Positions 36,901-46,892 of a stretch of 64,000 bases of DNA are shown here, in pieces. Numbering within the stretch: position 1 is the first letter of the stretch; the number at the start of each line of letters is the position of its first letter. Made by a program: the position numbers and the translations under genes. Source of the DNA: Amphiduros pacificus. Lineage: Eukaryota > Annelida > Polychaeta > Phyllodocida > Hesionidae. The DNA lies in the NCBI GenBank assembly GCA_949316495.1, contig OX439004.1:2502001-2566000 (forward strand), written 5' to 3'. The notes beneath the pieces were generated by a model, which was not told the origin of the DNA, searched no databases, and saw only the letters and a program-made list of their open reading frames with translations.

Positions 36901-38319
36901 ATGTTCGTTTTAAATTATAGTGAAGCTTGTGAATTAATTCACGGCACAAGAACAAAGATCAAACCATGTCTGTAACCTGAAAGAACTGAGCACAGATTAC
37001 AGGGAACTCATCAATGAAACAGCAAGAACAGCAAGGTGGCGCTGCAATACATACATCAGCAACGTATAAACATCATAGAGCTGGCTGCATCCGCAGCAGT
37101 CACACACACTCTACTAAACAAATGTTAGCGAAAGAGTAAACCAGTTAAGTTCTAGCGTTCAATGCATGAAGACGTGTGGTGCTCGTGCATACAGAAATAA
37201 CTATCAGATCTCCCGTATGGGATGTTACATACTCTTAAACCTAGGATAGACAAAAACAGATCACATTAATTTAACAGATATAAACCATATATTAGATAAC
37301 AGGAAATCTTATCATTAACTAAGGATAATTGTTCTGGGTAAACAGTGTGATTTTACAACGTAGCGAATTCGCCAGGATAAGCTTAATTCTGAAATTTAAA
37401 TTACATGGATAGTGGCAAGTAAAAACTGTCGGTGGAAATCAGAAGTATAAGTGTAAAAAGAAGAAGAAGAAAAAGAGAGAAAAAAATGAATGAGGAACAA
37501 GGCGAATGAGGAGCGGTTAGCATGGCACGGTTCGTATTAAATTCCATGCAAAAAAAAAAATATAGATATAAATAAATATATAGCCAAAATAATATTCGGT
37601 CACTTTAAATACATCAAAACTCGCCAGGATGCATACATTTCTGAATAGTTAAATTACAAGGACATAGAAACAGCACAGATTAAATATCAAAGATGAATCA
37701 AGATCAATGAGATGTATATGTCCACTTAGTAACAGATACAATTCACAAGGAGGCAGCACAGAGCCAATGGTATACTGTGAAGAGTGAGAAACCAAAAAAG
37801 GATCTGAATGGGCGTGACCTAGTGACGTGTTGGTGACCGACTATGGTGACTATGACGACTATTACACACGCATCCAGAGTTACGCAAAAAGCAGCAAGGC
37901 AAAGAGCAATTCATAACTAAAAAATGGCTACAAGGTCGGTAAAAATAAATAAAATTTATTAATGATGACCATTGGTCACTACGTGACGTTGCATACATCA
38001 GTCAGTGTTTGAAGTTGTACATTAAGCATACATGGATAACATATAAAAAAGGTATGTGAAAAGAACAAAGCGGGAGACTGATGGCACAGATCATCGATTG
38101 GGAAAACCCGTAGCGGTCACTGCACATCGAGCACAGGAAATTGACATGAAAGGAGAAGGAGAAGACGACGGGGCAGCAACGTGAATCTGAACAAAACTGA
38201 GGTAAGCTCGAAAAAAAAAGATCAAAACCCGTAGTACAATTATGTAATTACTACAGTCTGCAAGAGGACTAAAAGAGGGAGTTGAAGGCAATCCCAGAAC
38301 AATTGTCCGACATATATTT
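27904..38319. repeat. Macrosatellite: six head-to-tail units of 1,736 bp
   Basis: Identical landmarks recur every 1,736 bp (units start at 27904, 29640, 31376, 33112, 34848 and 36584). The array holds exactly six units, then the first two bases (GA) of a seventh before unique sequence begins. Units differ at only a handful of sites. Each contains an A12 run, AG-rich blocks (AAGAAGAAGAAGAAA) and an inverted repeat GAACCTA/TAGGTTC. No rRNA, histone, snRNA or transposase sequence is recognised. The only open frame above about 75 codons (79 codons, minus strand, near each unit's right end) has low-complexity Ser/Pro content and I do not consider it a gene. Confidence 0.95.
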
Positions 38320-40351
38320 GACTTATTTTTAGCACATCCATAAATAGAGAACACAGCAATGCTCTTGGATAGCCGGCCGCACGTGATTGATCCTAGAAAA
38401 TAATTAAAAACTCCTCAGGCCAAAGCACTAGGCTAAGGCACCTGATACGCAGACGGCAAAAGCTTCTTTTTTTTTTTTTTTTCATTGGGCTATTTGACAA
38501 AGGGCTGTAAAGTTATTTATCACAGCTCGCCTGACTGAAGGAGGTTCCAGGAAAGCACGAATGGAATACAGACATAGAATTATCATGCAAGGCTGAAAAC
38601 AGCACTGTAAGCATTGGCGATAGCACTCTCCAACGGGACGTAAGATGTTGACAGGCTGATAACCTACACAAAAACAAAAATAAATTTTAATGAGGGTAGA
38701 CGTCGAAACACATACCTACATATCAACCTACATATTCTTTCCTTTCTTTCTCAGAACGGGTTGGGACTAAAAACCATCAAGAAACTGAATCAAATTGCTG
38801 CTCCAAGCTCACAAAAAGAAGAAAAAGAAAGCAAAAATGAAAAATGAAAATAAAACATGGCGAAAAAAAAGAGGGGTGGAAGAAAAAGAAAAAAAAATAT
38901 GAAAGGTGAGTAAGCTATAATATCATATGGATTGAATAAACAACTGGGTCAAGACTGGACAATACATATGTGAACTCAACAGGTGTACGGCATCAACATT
39001 TTCTCAACGGGTGTATGGCATCAACATATTCAGATATAGCGTGCAAGCAATGTAGTCATGTTTAGGAGGCTGCAAAAGCTTTCCAACAAATATCTAATAG
39101 AACTCCTGGATGGGAGTAAGTTTATACCTGAGCCCAAACAAAATCAAGAGAGGACTCTATAATATTACAATTTAAAACATATCATTATGGATGGTTGGTG
39201 GGCCTGTGAAGAAATACACAGGAATTAGTGTGATCATATAACATTGAACCATAACAAGATAAGAAACATTAATATTGTACTGAAATAGTAATACTACATG
39301 AAACACAGAATCCCAATGAAAGTGGGACAGTCTTAACTAGGTGGCGCCAAGTGGCAGTTAAACATAGCCATCATACATACACTGACTAACACGCGCGGAA
39401 GCGGTCGTCGCACAGTCTAGGGCGGCACTAGAGCGCGCCAAGCGGAATACAGGAAAACCTTTCCAACAATATGCTAACTGCTCACTCCCAGACCCAGGTA
39501 TCACAACTTTAAACATTAAACACCAAGATAATTAAACAGCAATACACATAACATGAGTAGGATAAATATAATATTAAAGTACAACAATTAGGATTAAAAT
39601 ACCATAAAAGATACTCAACATGGGGCATAGTCCACCATGAAATAAGAACAGTTACAATACAAATATTTCTACACAGCAAGGTACAACTGGGCTGCATAAG
39701 TGAAACAAGATCTGAGATTAAAAATGGCAATCTTAGAGAGGGTAGCAAGTAGATACTTCAAAACATAAAATGTGGTCCATGAATGAAACAAGTAGGTGGG
39801 TTACAAGTATACAAAACACTAAATCAGAGTCTTTGGTTCATGAGCTGCATGACAGAAATCAACTGTAAAATATGTGATAGATGTAAGTAATCATAAGTGG
39901 TCATTGTGAGTAGCTAGGCAGATATGTCAGGTACAAGTTAAGTAATCATACATCAGATATCAGGTCCTGATGGCCTGAAATAGCGGATACTAATAAACTT
40001 GCAGGAGCAACACAAGCTCAACAAAAACATGTACAAGTGGCCAGACAAATTAAATGCTGCACAAAGGCAGGAGCATGTCCATTTGACTGGAGAACTCCCA
40101 GCTCATTAATAGCGCCAAGGTGTGTATACCTGAATCTAAATGTAGTTAGTTACATATATGGAAAGACTTTAAATAAATTATAACAAGGCATGTATCATCA
40201 AAATTACTGAGTATATCCACATCCTATATCTCACTTAAATAAAATACACTCTTAGTTAAAAGTAAATTACTTTTATCGCCTAGTATGGCAGAGTAACTGC
40301 TTTGATTGTTCTTGTTACAGGTAATTAAGGGTAGGAGCTCTCTGTGGCCAG
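38320..40351. other. Purine-skewed non-coding region downstream of macrosatellite
   Basis: The sequence is A/G-rich on the plus strand, with a T17 run at about 38468-38484 and a CpG-bearing patch near 39390-39450. I recognise no gene or element. Confidence 0.45.
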
Positions 40352-40488
40352 GAAGATTTGCCTAGAGAAATTGAACAATTGGATACCATTGAAATGACAG
40401 ATGAGAGTGGAAGTGCAGAAAAATCCTACATGGGGTCGGCCAACAAAAGTGACCCGGAAGATCTGCTGAAAGAAATCGAAAATTTAAG
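40352..40488 (+). CDS. Candidate internal exon, unknown acidic protein
   Basis: A 137-nt stretch bounded by an acceptor-like CTCTGTGGCCAG and a donor TTAAG|GTAGGT encodes a protein-like acidic sequence (EDLPREIEQLDTIEMTDE ... DPEDLLKEIENL). Outside these bounds the frame closes quickly. It would exit in phase 2. A partner could be the exon near 42080, but that acceptor has no polypyrimidine tract. The family is not recognised. Confidence 0.3.
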
Positions 40489-42071
40489 GTAGGTCAAAGA
40501 TAATGATCATAGTCACAGGTTACAGGGCAACCTAAAAAAAAGGTGACTAGGGCACACAACATATCAGTCAGGAAACTGACCAGGAAAATCCACTTCTAGG
40601 GGGGAGCTAGAAAGGCAAAAAAAATGACATACAATCAGTTATCTAAAAGACAAAAAAAATCACTAAACATGGTAAATGGTCAAGAAATGTCGCAACTCAG
40701 TCTCAGAAAATAAATGGAAGAGAATTCAATAAAATGAGATGAAATGGGAACACAGTGGTGTAGTTAAGGGGCTCTGAGGGATGAGTTGGAAAGAATTCTG
40801 GAAGAGTCACCAGACAGAGATGCTGGGGTTTGGGATGAGCTGAAAACCCATCAGCAGAAACAATTTCCTTGCAATTTCCAAGCATATATAGTACATCAGA
40901 AATTGCAAGGCACTGAAAAATATAAATTGAGGCTAGCAGAGTCAAACTTAAAATAGGCATCAGGTAAAAGAATTGACATGTGGGTATAAATATCATGACA
41001 CACAGCACATGGGCAAGAATGGTAATAAAACAGATGCAAATTCATGTTATAGGTGGAAAAAAAAGGAGCATTTGAATCATAAAGATCCAAGCCCATATCA
41101 CCATGACTGCACACAAAGCAGAGGAGGTTCCAGAGGATAAGGCTGAACTACACTCTGGAAGGAGAAATAAAGATCAGGTGAAGTCTTGAGTGGAAATATG
41201 GAGATATCAGGGATATTAGCAAATAGCTGATAAGGCACAAAGCCAAATGAATAAGGTAAAACATATACATGGAAATAGGTCAGATAGGTCAAGTAAGGGC
41301 AGGAGAAATAGGGAGAAAACATACATAAAGTTTATATCAACAGAAGGGTTGGGGGTAGGTTTTTGTTGCAAGCAATATGGTAGGGAGGACAGCATATGGG
41401 AACAATACATAAGTCTAAAAACAAGAAAAATATACAATAGAGTGGCAACACATTGCTCTGTAAGCAGAAAATGAGGGAAAGTAGGGCAACTGTCATCAAG
41501 GCAATCAATCTTGATGTCAGTGCAAAGAAGGTCAGACTCAAGAGGTCGTCATGGGGTCTTGTTGAAAAAATAAAACAACAGATCTGAACTCACGGTCCAA
41601 GGAAAACAAAATTCTCTCATGGTATTGAGGGAACATGGGGCTCACAGAATTTTTCTGGAAGGGCCCATGGAAGTAGGGAGTGCTAAACCTGCAAAGAACG
41701 AAGAACGGGATTAAACAACGCGGCATCGTCACAAAGAAGTAAAAGAGAAAGGTAAGGCAGTTAAACGCACATATATACGTGGGAGAAATATCATCCAGTA
41801 AAATATCTGGGGTAGCCCTTGTAGAAGTGAGGCAAAGCCGGCGCGAGGCCGGGATTGACAATCCCGGGGTGCGGCAAGTGGGCGTTTTGGGGCGGCACGT
41901 GAAACAAAGTAGGGTGAGAGCGGGAAAGGGCAAAAAGGGAAATATTATTGTCGTGAAGCTAGAATGGAAATATATACATATTAAGTCAATACCACTGAAA
42001 AGAGAACGATTCGACGTGCATAAATGCCAACGCAAAAGTTAACAAGAAAAATTTGAACATCTCGGGCTGAA
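40489..42071. other. Purine-rich stretch without clear genes
   Basis: The plus strand is strongly A/G-rich, giving pyrimidine-rich chance frames on the minus strand. A GC-rich patch at 41825-41930 contains a perfect inverted repeat CCGGGATT/AATCCCGG around a 3-base loop. Confidence 0.45.
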
Positions 42072-42128
42072 ATGCAGAGCTCCGCCAAGGGGCGAGGATG
42101 CACGCAGCGCGCAGGTGAAAAATCAGTC

Positions 42129-43326
42129 ATGGATCCACCGGCGAGGAGGGAGGACGTATTTGACCGGGCCCGCGGCCTCCTCTGTTGTTTTCACGATAGG
42201 AGGTGGTCGTGGGCAGAAGTTGCCCACCTCCTCATCGACTTGGTGGACCTGGCCATCAACGTAAGTACAGATTTTCATAATCCAATCCATTTTGTAGGGA
42301 GTTTAAGCGAGATCAGTGTGAGGTTAGCATGAGCACAACCTGAGAAAATATGGCGCCGGCATAAGATCATCAGTGATAAGGAGCGATGAAGGCAGAGATA
42401 TTTTGAAAATTTATGTGGTCAGAACCCAAATTTGAATAGGCAGGCAGGTAGAGAAAGGATCAGGGAATGTACAGCGAAAAAGACACGGATGTTAATGCAC
42501 AGGATGAGGAGATAATCACGGACGCATGGGGCAAAGATCGTGGACAGAATGGATCATTCTGGGAGCTGATTTCGAAATTGCCGGGTCGAGAAAGTACGAT
42601 GAAAGTTTTGCGGGGGTGGCTCGACGAAGGCTAGGGGCGGGGCTTAGCATACAAACAGCTGATCGAGAAAAAAAAGTGTGTAGATAGGAAAGTTGATATT
42701 ACACAGCAGGTAGAGAGATATGGATAGTTCATTGAAGCATGAAAAGTTGCGGAAGAGAGTGAATTTGGTACCTGGCAAGATGACGTCATGAACAGTGGTC
42801 AAAAAACCCAATATCGTGAGGGTCAAAGGTCGAACGCTGAACTGGGTAGCGAACAAGGTGTGGCTCGAAAAACGTCTCACAATCGTAATACAGGGAATCG
42901 TAATACAGGGAATGGAATGGGGGAAGGGTAGGGGAAAATTCATAGTGACAGTATAAGGTATCAAAAGGGGTTAAGGGGAGAATTGCAGCGGACAAGAGCG
43001 TGAGGAATATGAGTAGGGAGGGTGGAGGAGTCGATGAAAAAAAAAACAAGATACAATGGAAAATTCCAAAGCCACTGTGGGGCTGAAAAGGGCAAGAGGG
43101 TGTCTGATCAACATATAATCGGGTAAAAATGCATGAGGAACCAGAGAATCAAAAATAGCATACACAGTAGAAGGGAAGGGGGTGAAAGGGCAATAAAAAT
43201 GATAATAGTAGGGATAACTATAAGAATCTTAATCTGTCTTTATTTTTCTTTCAGCTCTACAGACAGTGGCGCAGGCAGCGAGACGCAGAGGCGGGTAGGG
43301 CTATTGGGGGGGGGGAGGATGTTTAG
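42129..43326 (+). CDS. Candidate two-exon small gene, 67 residues, unknown family
   Basis: Exon 1 (42129-42260) starts at ATG and encodes an amphipathic helical sequence (EDVFDRARGLLCC; WAEVAHLLIDLVDLAIN). It ends at a consensus donor AAC|GTAAGTACAG in phase 0. Exon 2 (43255-43326) follows a textbook acceptor (TTTATTTTTCTTTCAG) and continues in frame with a basic helix (LYRQWRRQRDAEAGRAI) to a TAG. The frame is also open upstream to another ATG at 42072. A second frame is open across the same exons (ending at 43343-43345), so the choice of frame rests on protein character. No known domain is recognised; a host gene or a gene carried by an unrecognised repeat are both possible. Confidence 0.35.
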
Positions 43327-44112
43327 GTTTTTGTGTAGGGAATAGGTAGTTAAGTGGGAAGGGGATAGTGTAATATCATTCTTTTTTTTTCTCTTTCGGC
43401 TTTTTCTTTTGTTTTAGGGGGTTGTTAAATTTCCTCATGTGAGCGGGGCAGGCAGCACTGTGATTAGTGCAGCACTGTGATTAGTGCTCAAACCAATCAA
43501 TATGTATTTTAATCAGGGATTTTTATTGTTATTGTTCTTGTTTTTAAAGTAGGCTAGTTTTTGTATATAGATGATTCGTCTGTGTCGCTCACCTGAGATG
43601 TTTTTTTTTTTCTGTAAGGGTAAAATTCTAAATTGGGGATTCCAAATTCTAGCTCAAAATTTATCAAAAATTGTAAATTACTATCAAAATTGGGGTCACA
43701 TGTTTATAAAGATTTTCGGAACTTTGGTGTCACTTAACTTTCGGAACACATCACTCAATTTTACGTAAGGGATGGATGATTGTTTAAAGGTACAACAACC
43801 TGAAAAGGTTGGGCAGTGCCCGTAAACAATTTATAAAAATTATAAGAAATAAATAAGTTAGAATAGATAGACATGGGTCAGTGGGAAAGGCCTCCAAAAA
43901 AAAGACCAGTACAGCACACCATCCACCAGTGCTCAGTACAGTCCGGCAGTCTAAGGCCGAGAGACTACAATCATCCTGAGTGGTGACATGAGGAGATCTG
44001 CTGCAGCCTGTGACATCGTAAAGTGACAGGAGCAGCAGTGGGTTGTGAACAGACGGTCCTGCAACTAAATCCACGTGTGATGGCAATTAAGGACCCGAGC
44101 ATAAAAAGAAAC
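43327..44112. other. Non-coding spacer before the Gypsy element
   Basis: Contains a T-rich run, a tandem pair of AGCACTGTGATTAGTGC at about 43455-43488, and AT-rich sequence. No gene is recognised. Confidence 0.45.
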
Positions 44113-44848
44113 TGTAGGATATAGAATACACACCCAGAGACTCTCAGAAATACATAAACATTCATAGACAATAACGCACGATACTGATGGTTGATGAGTC
44201 ACCATAACCACCACTCCGTGAAAGTCACGTGTAAGACGGACGAGCCGAAGTTAGATACGCAGGCAGGACGAGTCCATCTGATGACGCGTGAGGAAGCCAC
44301 GTAGGCAAGCCCCCACAGATGACGCGGAGTGGCCCCTTAAAAGAGACGCGCAACCGCGAATCCGAGTCGTCGTTGTTGGTAGTCACGCAGAGCCCAGAGT
44401 CAGACCCCAGTCTAGGAGCCAAGAAGGAGATCAACGACCACTTGCCACGGAAGATCCATGACTCTCAGTATCATGACCACATAGACTTGGGTGTTTAGCA
44501 TATAGTCAGGGTTTCATAAGTATCATGCAAAGTTGGTAATTCATATGCCTCGCTCATTGCCATGCCGGCCTAGCCAGACAAGCAGGGATCACAGCACTGA
44601 ATAAAGGTAACTATTACACTGTGTATATCCTGTGTCTGCAGTCCTTACTTCCCGTCATTTATATGAGGGTATGACATGATAGCTAGGATCCGTGCCCAAA
44701 CTCACTGCCAGCGAGTCAGCGTGCTATGGTTAACAAGTACAGTACAGTACGATAGAGTAGGACAGATTAGAGTATCTATCTAATTGGTAGAGTATTGATC
44801 CCCCGTCCACGTCCCCCAACGACGGATACTCTCCATTAGTGGGTAACA
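44113..44848 (+). mobile_element. 5' LTR of the Gypsy element
   Basis: It starts TGTAGGATATAG, the same start as the LTR at 21630-22266, and carries AATAAAGGTAACTATT about 250 bp before its end. The right boundary is uncertain (44834-44848), since similarity between the two LTRs fades there. Confidence 0.75.
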
Positions 44849-44902
44849 ATATGGTGGAGAATATCCGAATCGATCCATGGCTTTGAGCGTTGCTGATACT
44901 GT

Positions 44903-46585
44903 ATGGAGATCCTGACTGCCGCCCTGTTACTTGAATATAAGTCTATGTTGCTCCAGTCTTCTAAAAAGCTTTCCACCAAGCTGCAAGTGGCTCGTGATCC
45001 TCCGTTAGCTGAAGGCGATTCTACATCTGCAGGTGAGTTTGATTTACTTTTCCAAGATTCCTCCGAGAGGCAAAATGATCTCGTGAGTGGTTCCGTACGC
45101 GTGGAACCCCCCTCTAGCCCTTCCTTGTCAGATCTCAACTCTTCTTCTGGTGTGCACACCTCCCCGTCTTTTAGTGGTAGCAAGGCTCCTTTGTCTCATA
45201 CATCTGCCAGTACAGGCAGCACTTCTCCGCTTCACCCTCGCGCTTCTACCTCATCTGACTCCGACTCAGATTCGGACGTTCAATTTGGCCCCTTCCTCGT
45301 CGCAGAGAACGACCGAGAGGCTTTCCCCATACCAAAAGCGCCTATCAGGTTTGCTAACTCTGACAATTCGGGTCCTGATCGCTCCCGATCCCCCTCGGTA
45401 GAGATGGCTGAAGGTGAGAATGTACAAGAGATGCTACATCAAATTATAGACCACTTGCGTAGCGTTGATATTGCCGGTGCTCAGACTGACATTGTAGACA
45501 TGTTGAATGCACAGTCGAAAGATAACAAGATCCACCAACAGAGACAAGGTTCTAAGTCGCTTCTCCCCCCTCCATTTTATGGTAGATCCACGGATGATCC
45601 CCTCCGTTTTATGAACAAATTCCTTACTTACACCCAACTTTCCCATACCCCCGCAGATTTGAAAGTGCCCGCTTGTCGCATGTTGCTACATGGCGCAGCA
45701 GACGTTTGGTACCTTTCCCTGCCCCCAGATGTCACTAGCTCTTGGGATTCCTTCTATGCAGCTTTTGTCAAGTTTTTCGGCAGTGAGACGAACGCTTGGC
45801 TGCTCGAGCAATCCTTGGATGCTAGAAGTCAGAAAAAGAAAGAATCTGCTGAAACGTACATCAATGATGTCCTCAGTCAGTGCCAGAGGTTGCAAAAAGA
45901 TGATATGGAGACTAAGAAAATATTGGTTAGGGGTCTCCTTCCTAGTCTCAAAGCTTTTGTGGTGGGGAAGTCGCCTAAAACACTTGATGACACCATTGAA
46001 CAAATTAAATTAGCTGAAACAGTTTGTACAATGACTAGTGATTCCTCCATCACTTTAAATGGGTTAGATTCACCACCCGACTCCACGTCTCAGATTTTGG
46101 CAAAGCATTCCTCCACTTTGGCTGCCCTCCGTGAAGAGGTCGCAGATGTTGGGAAAGGGCTACATAGGCTTGGCAACCGTCCGGAGGAGGGCGACTCCTT
46201 CTGTTTTTTCTGCAGAAACTCCGGTCATTGGATCAGAGATTGCAAGGCGCGCCATGACTGCAGTTTCAGTGGACGGGACTCTCACCTGTCTATCTTCTGC
46301 CCCGATAAATTCCGTGCTTCCCGTGACCAGGCCCCCCGTACCCCCCCGAGGTCAGACAACCGTTCTAACCGCCCTACTGGCCGTTTCGAGACAGGGTATG
46401 GCCGGGACCGTTATGAACAAAATAACGGTAGAAACAGTCTGCGCCCATCCCAAAATAGACCTTATTCAAACAACAGGCAGGGAAACGATGGTAGATATAA
46501 TTCAAGCCGCCCCCCTTTTAATGACCAACGCCGTTCTGGGCCAAGACAGGACAGTAGGCCTCAATATCGGCAGGAAAACTACTAA
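44903..46585 (+). CDS. gag: Gypsy gag (fossil element)
   Basis: 560 codons comprise an N-terminal Ser-rich region, a retrotransposon gag capsid-like core (FYGRSTDDPLRFMNKF ... SWDSFYAAFVKFFG) and a C-terminal nucleocapsid with a CCHC zinc knuckle (CFFCRNSGHWIRDC), then an Arg/Asn-rich basic tail. It packages element RNA in the family. It is part of an incomplete element. Confidence 0.85.
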   Translation: MEILTAALLLEYKSMLLQSSKKLSTKLQVARDPPLAEGDSTSAGEFDLLFQDSSERQNDLVSGSVRVEPPSSPSLSDLNSSSGVHTSPSFSGSKAPLSHTSASTGSTSPLHPRASTSSDSDSDSDVQFGPFLVAENDREAFPIPKAPIRFANSDNSGPDRSRSPSVEMAEGENVQEMLHQIIDHLRSVDIAGAQTDIVDMLNAQSKDNKIHQQRQGSKSLLPPPFYGRSTDDPLRFMNKFLTYTQLSHTPADLKVPACRMLLHGAADVWYLSLPPDVTSSWDSFYAAFVKFFGSETNAWLLEQSLDARSQKKKESAETYINDVLSQCQRLQKDDMETKKILVRGLLPSLKAFVVGKSPKTLDDTIEQIKLAETVCTMTSDSSITLNGLDSPPDSTSQILAKHSSTLAALREEVADVGKGLHRLGNRPEEGDSFCFFCRNSGHWIRDCKARHDCSFSGRDSHLSIFCPDKFRASRDQAPRTPPRSDNRSNRPTGRFETGYGRDRYEQNNGRNSLRPSQNRPYSNNRQGNDGRYNSSRPPFNDQRRSGPRQDSRPQYRQENY

Positions 46586-46892
46586 CTCCTGTCCCGCCCC
46601 GTGAGCCACGTGATAGGAGTAGTAATTCGTTTAATATCGCAATAAACCATAGTAAATCAGACATATTGAACGAGGTTCACTGTTACTTTGCAAAGATGTC
46701 CCCTCATTCCCTTGACTCACATGACGATCCCTTGGTCTCCGCCTGCCCCGCTTCTGTACCACTAGATCCCCCTATCCTTTTGAACAATGATATAAAATTT
46801 TTCCCCCTCTCTTCTGATGGCCGCATCGCGACAAAAACCAAGTTTAGCACCATAGATGCCCCGCTTCTGTACCACTAGATCCCCCTATCCTT

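Noticed and set aside
27904-38319. rDNA, histone or snRNA tandem cluster
   Set aside because: No conserved rRNA, histone or spliceosomal RNA sequence is recognisable in the unit.
29411-38354. 79-codon minus-strand frame repeated in each macrosatellite unit
   Set aside because: Low-complexity Ser/Pro/Phe composition on the complement of a purine-rich stretch, no domain, start codon is GTG in most units; likely chance copied six times.
21630-44848. One giant LTR element spanning both LTRs
   Set aside because: The two LTRs are in opposite orientation and diverged, so they cannot be the two ends of one element.
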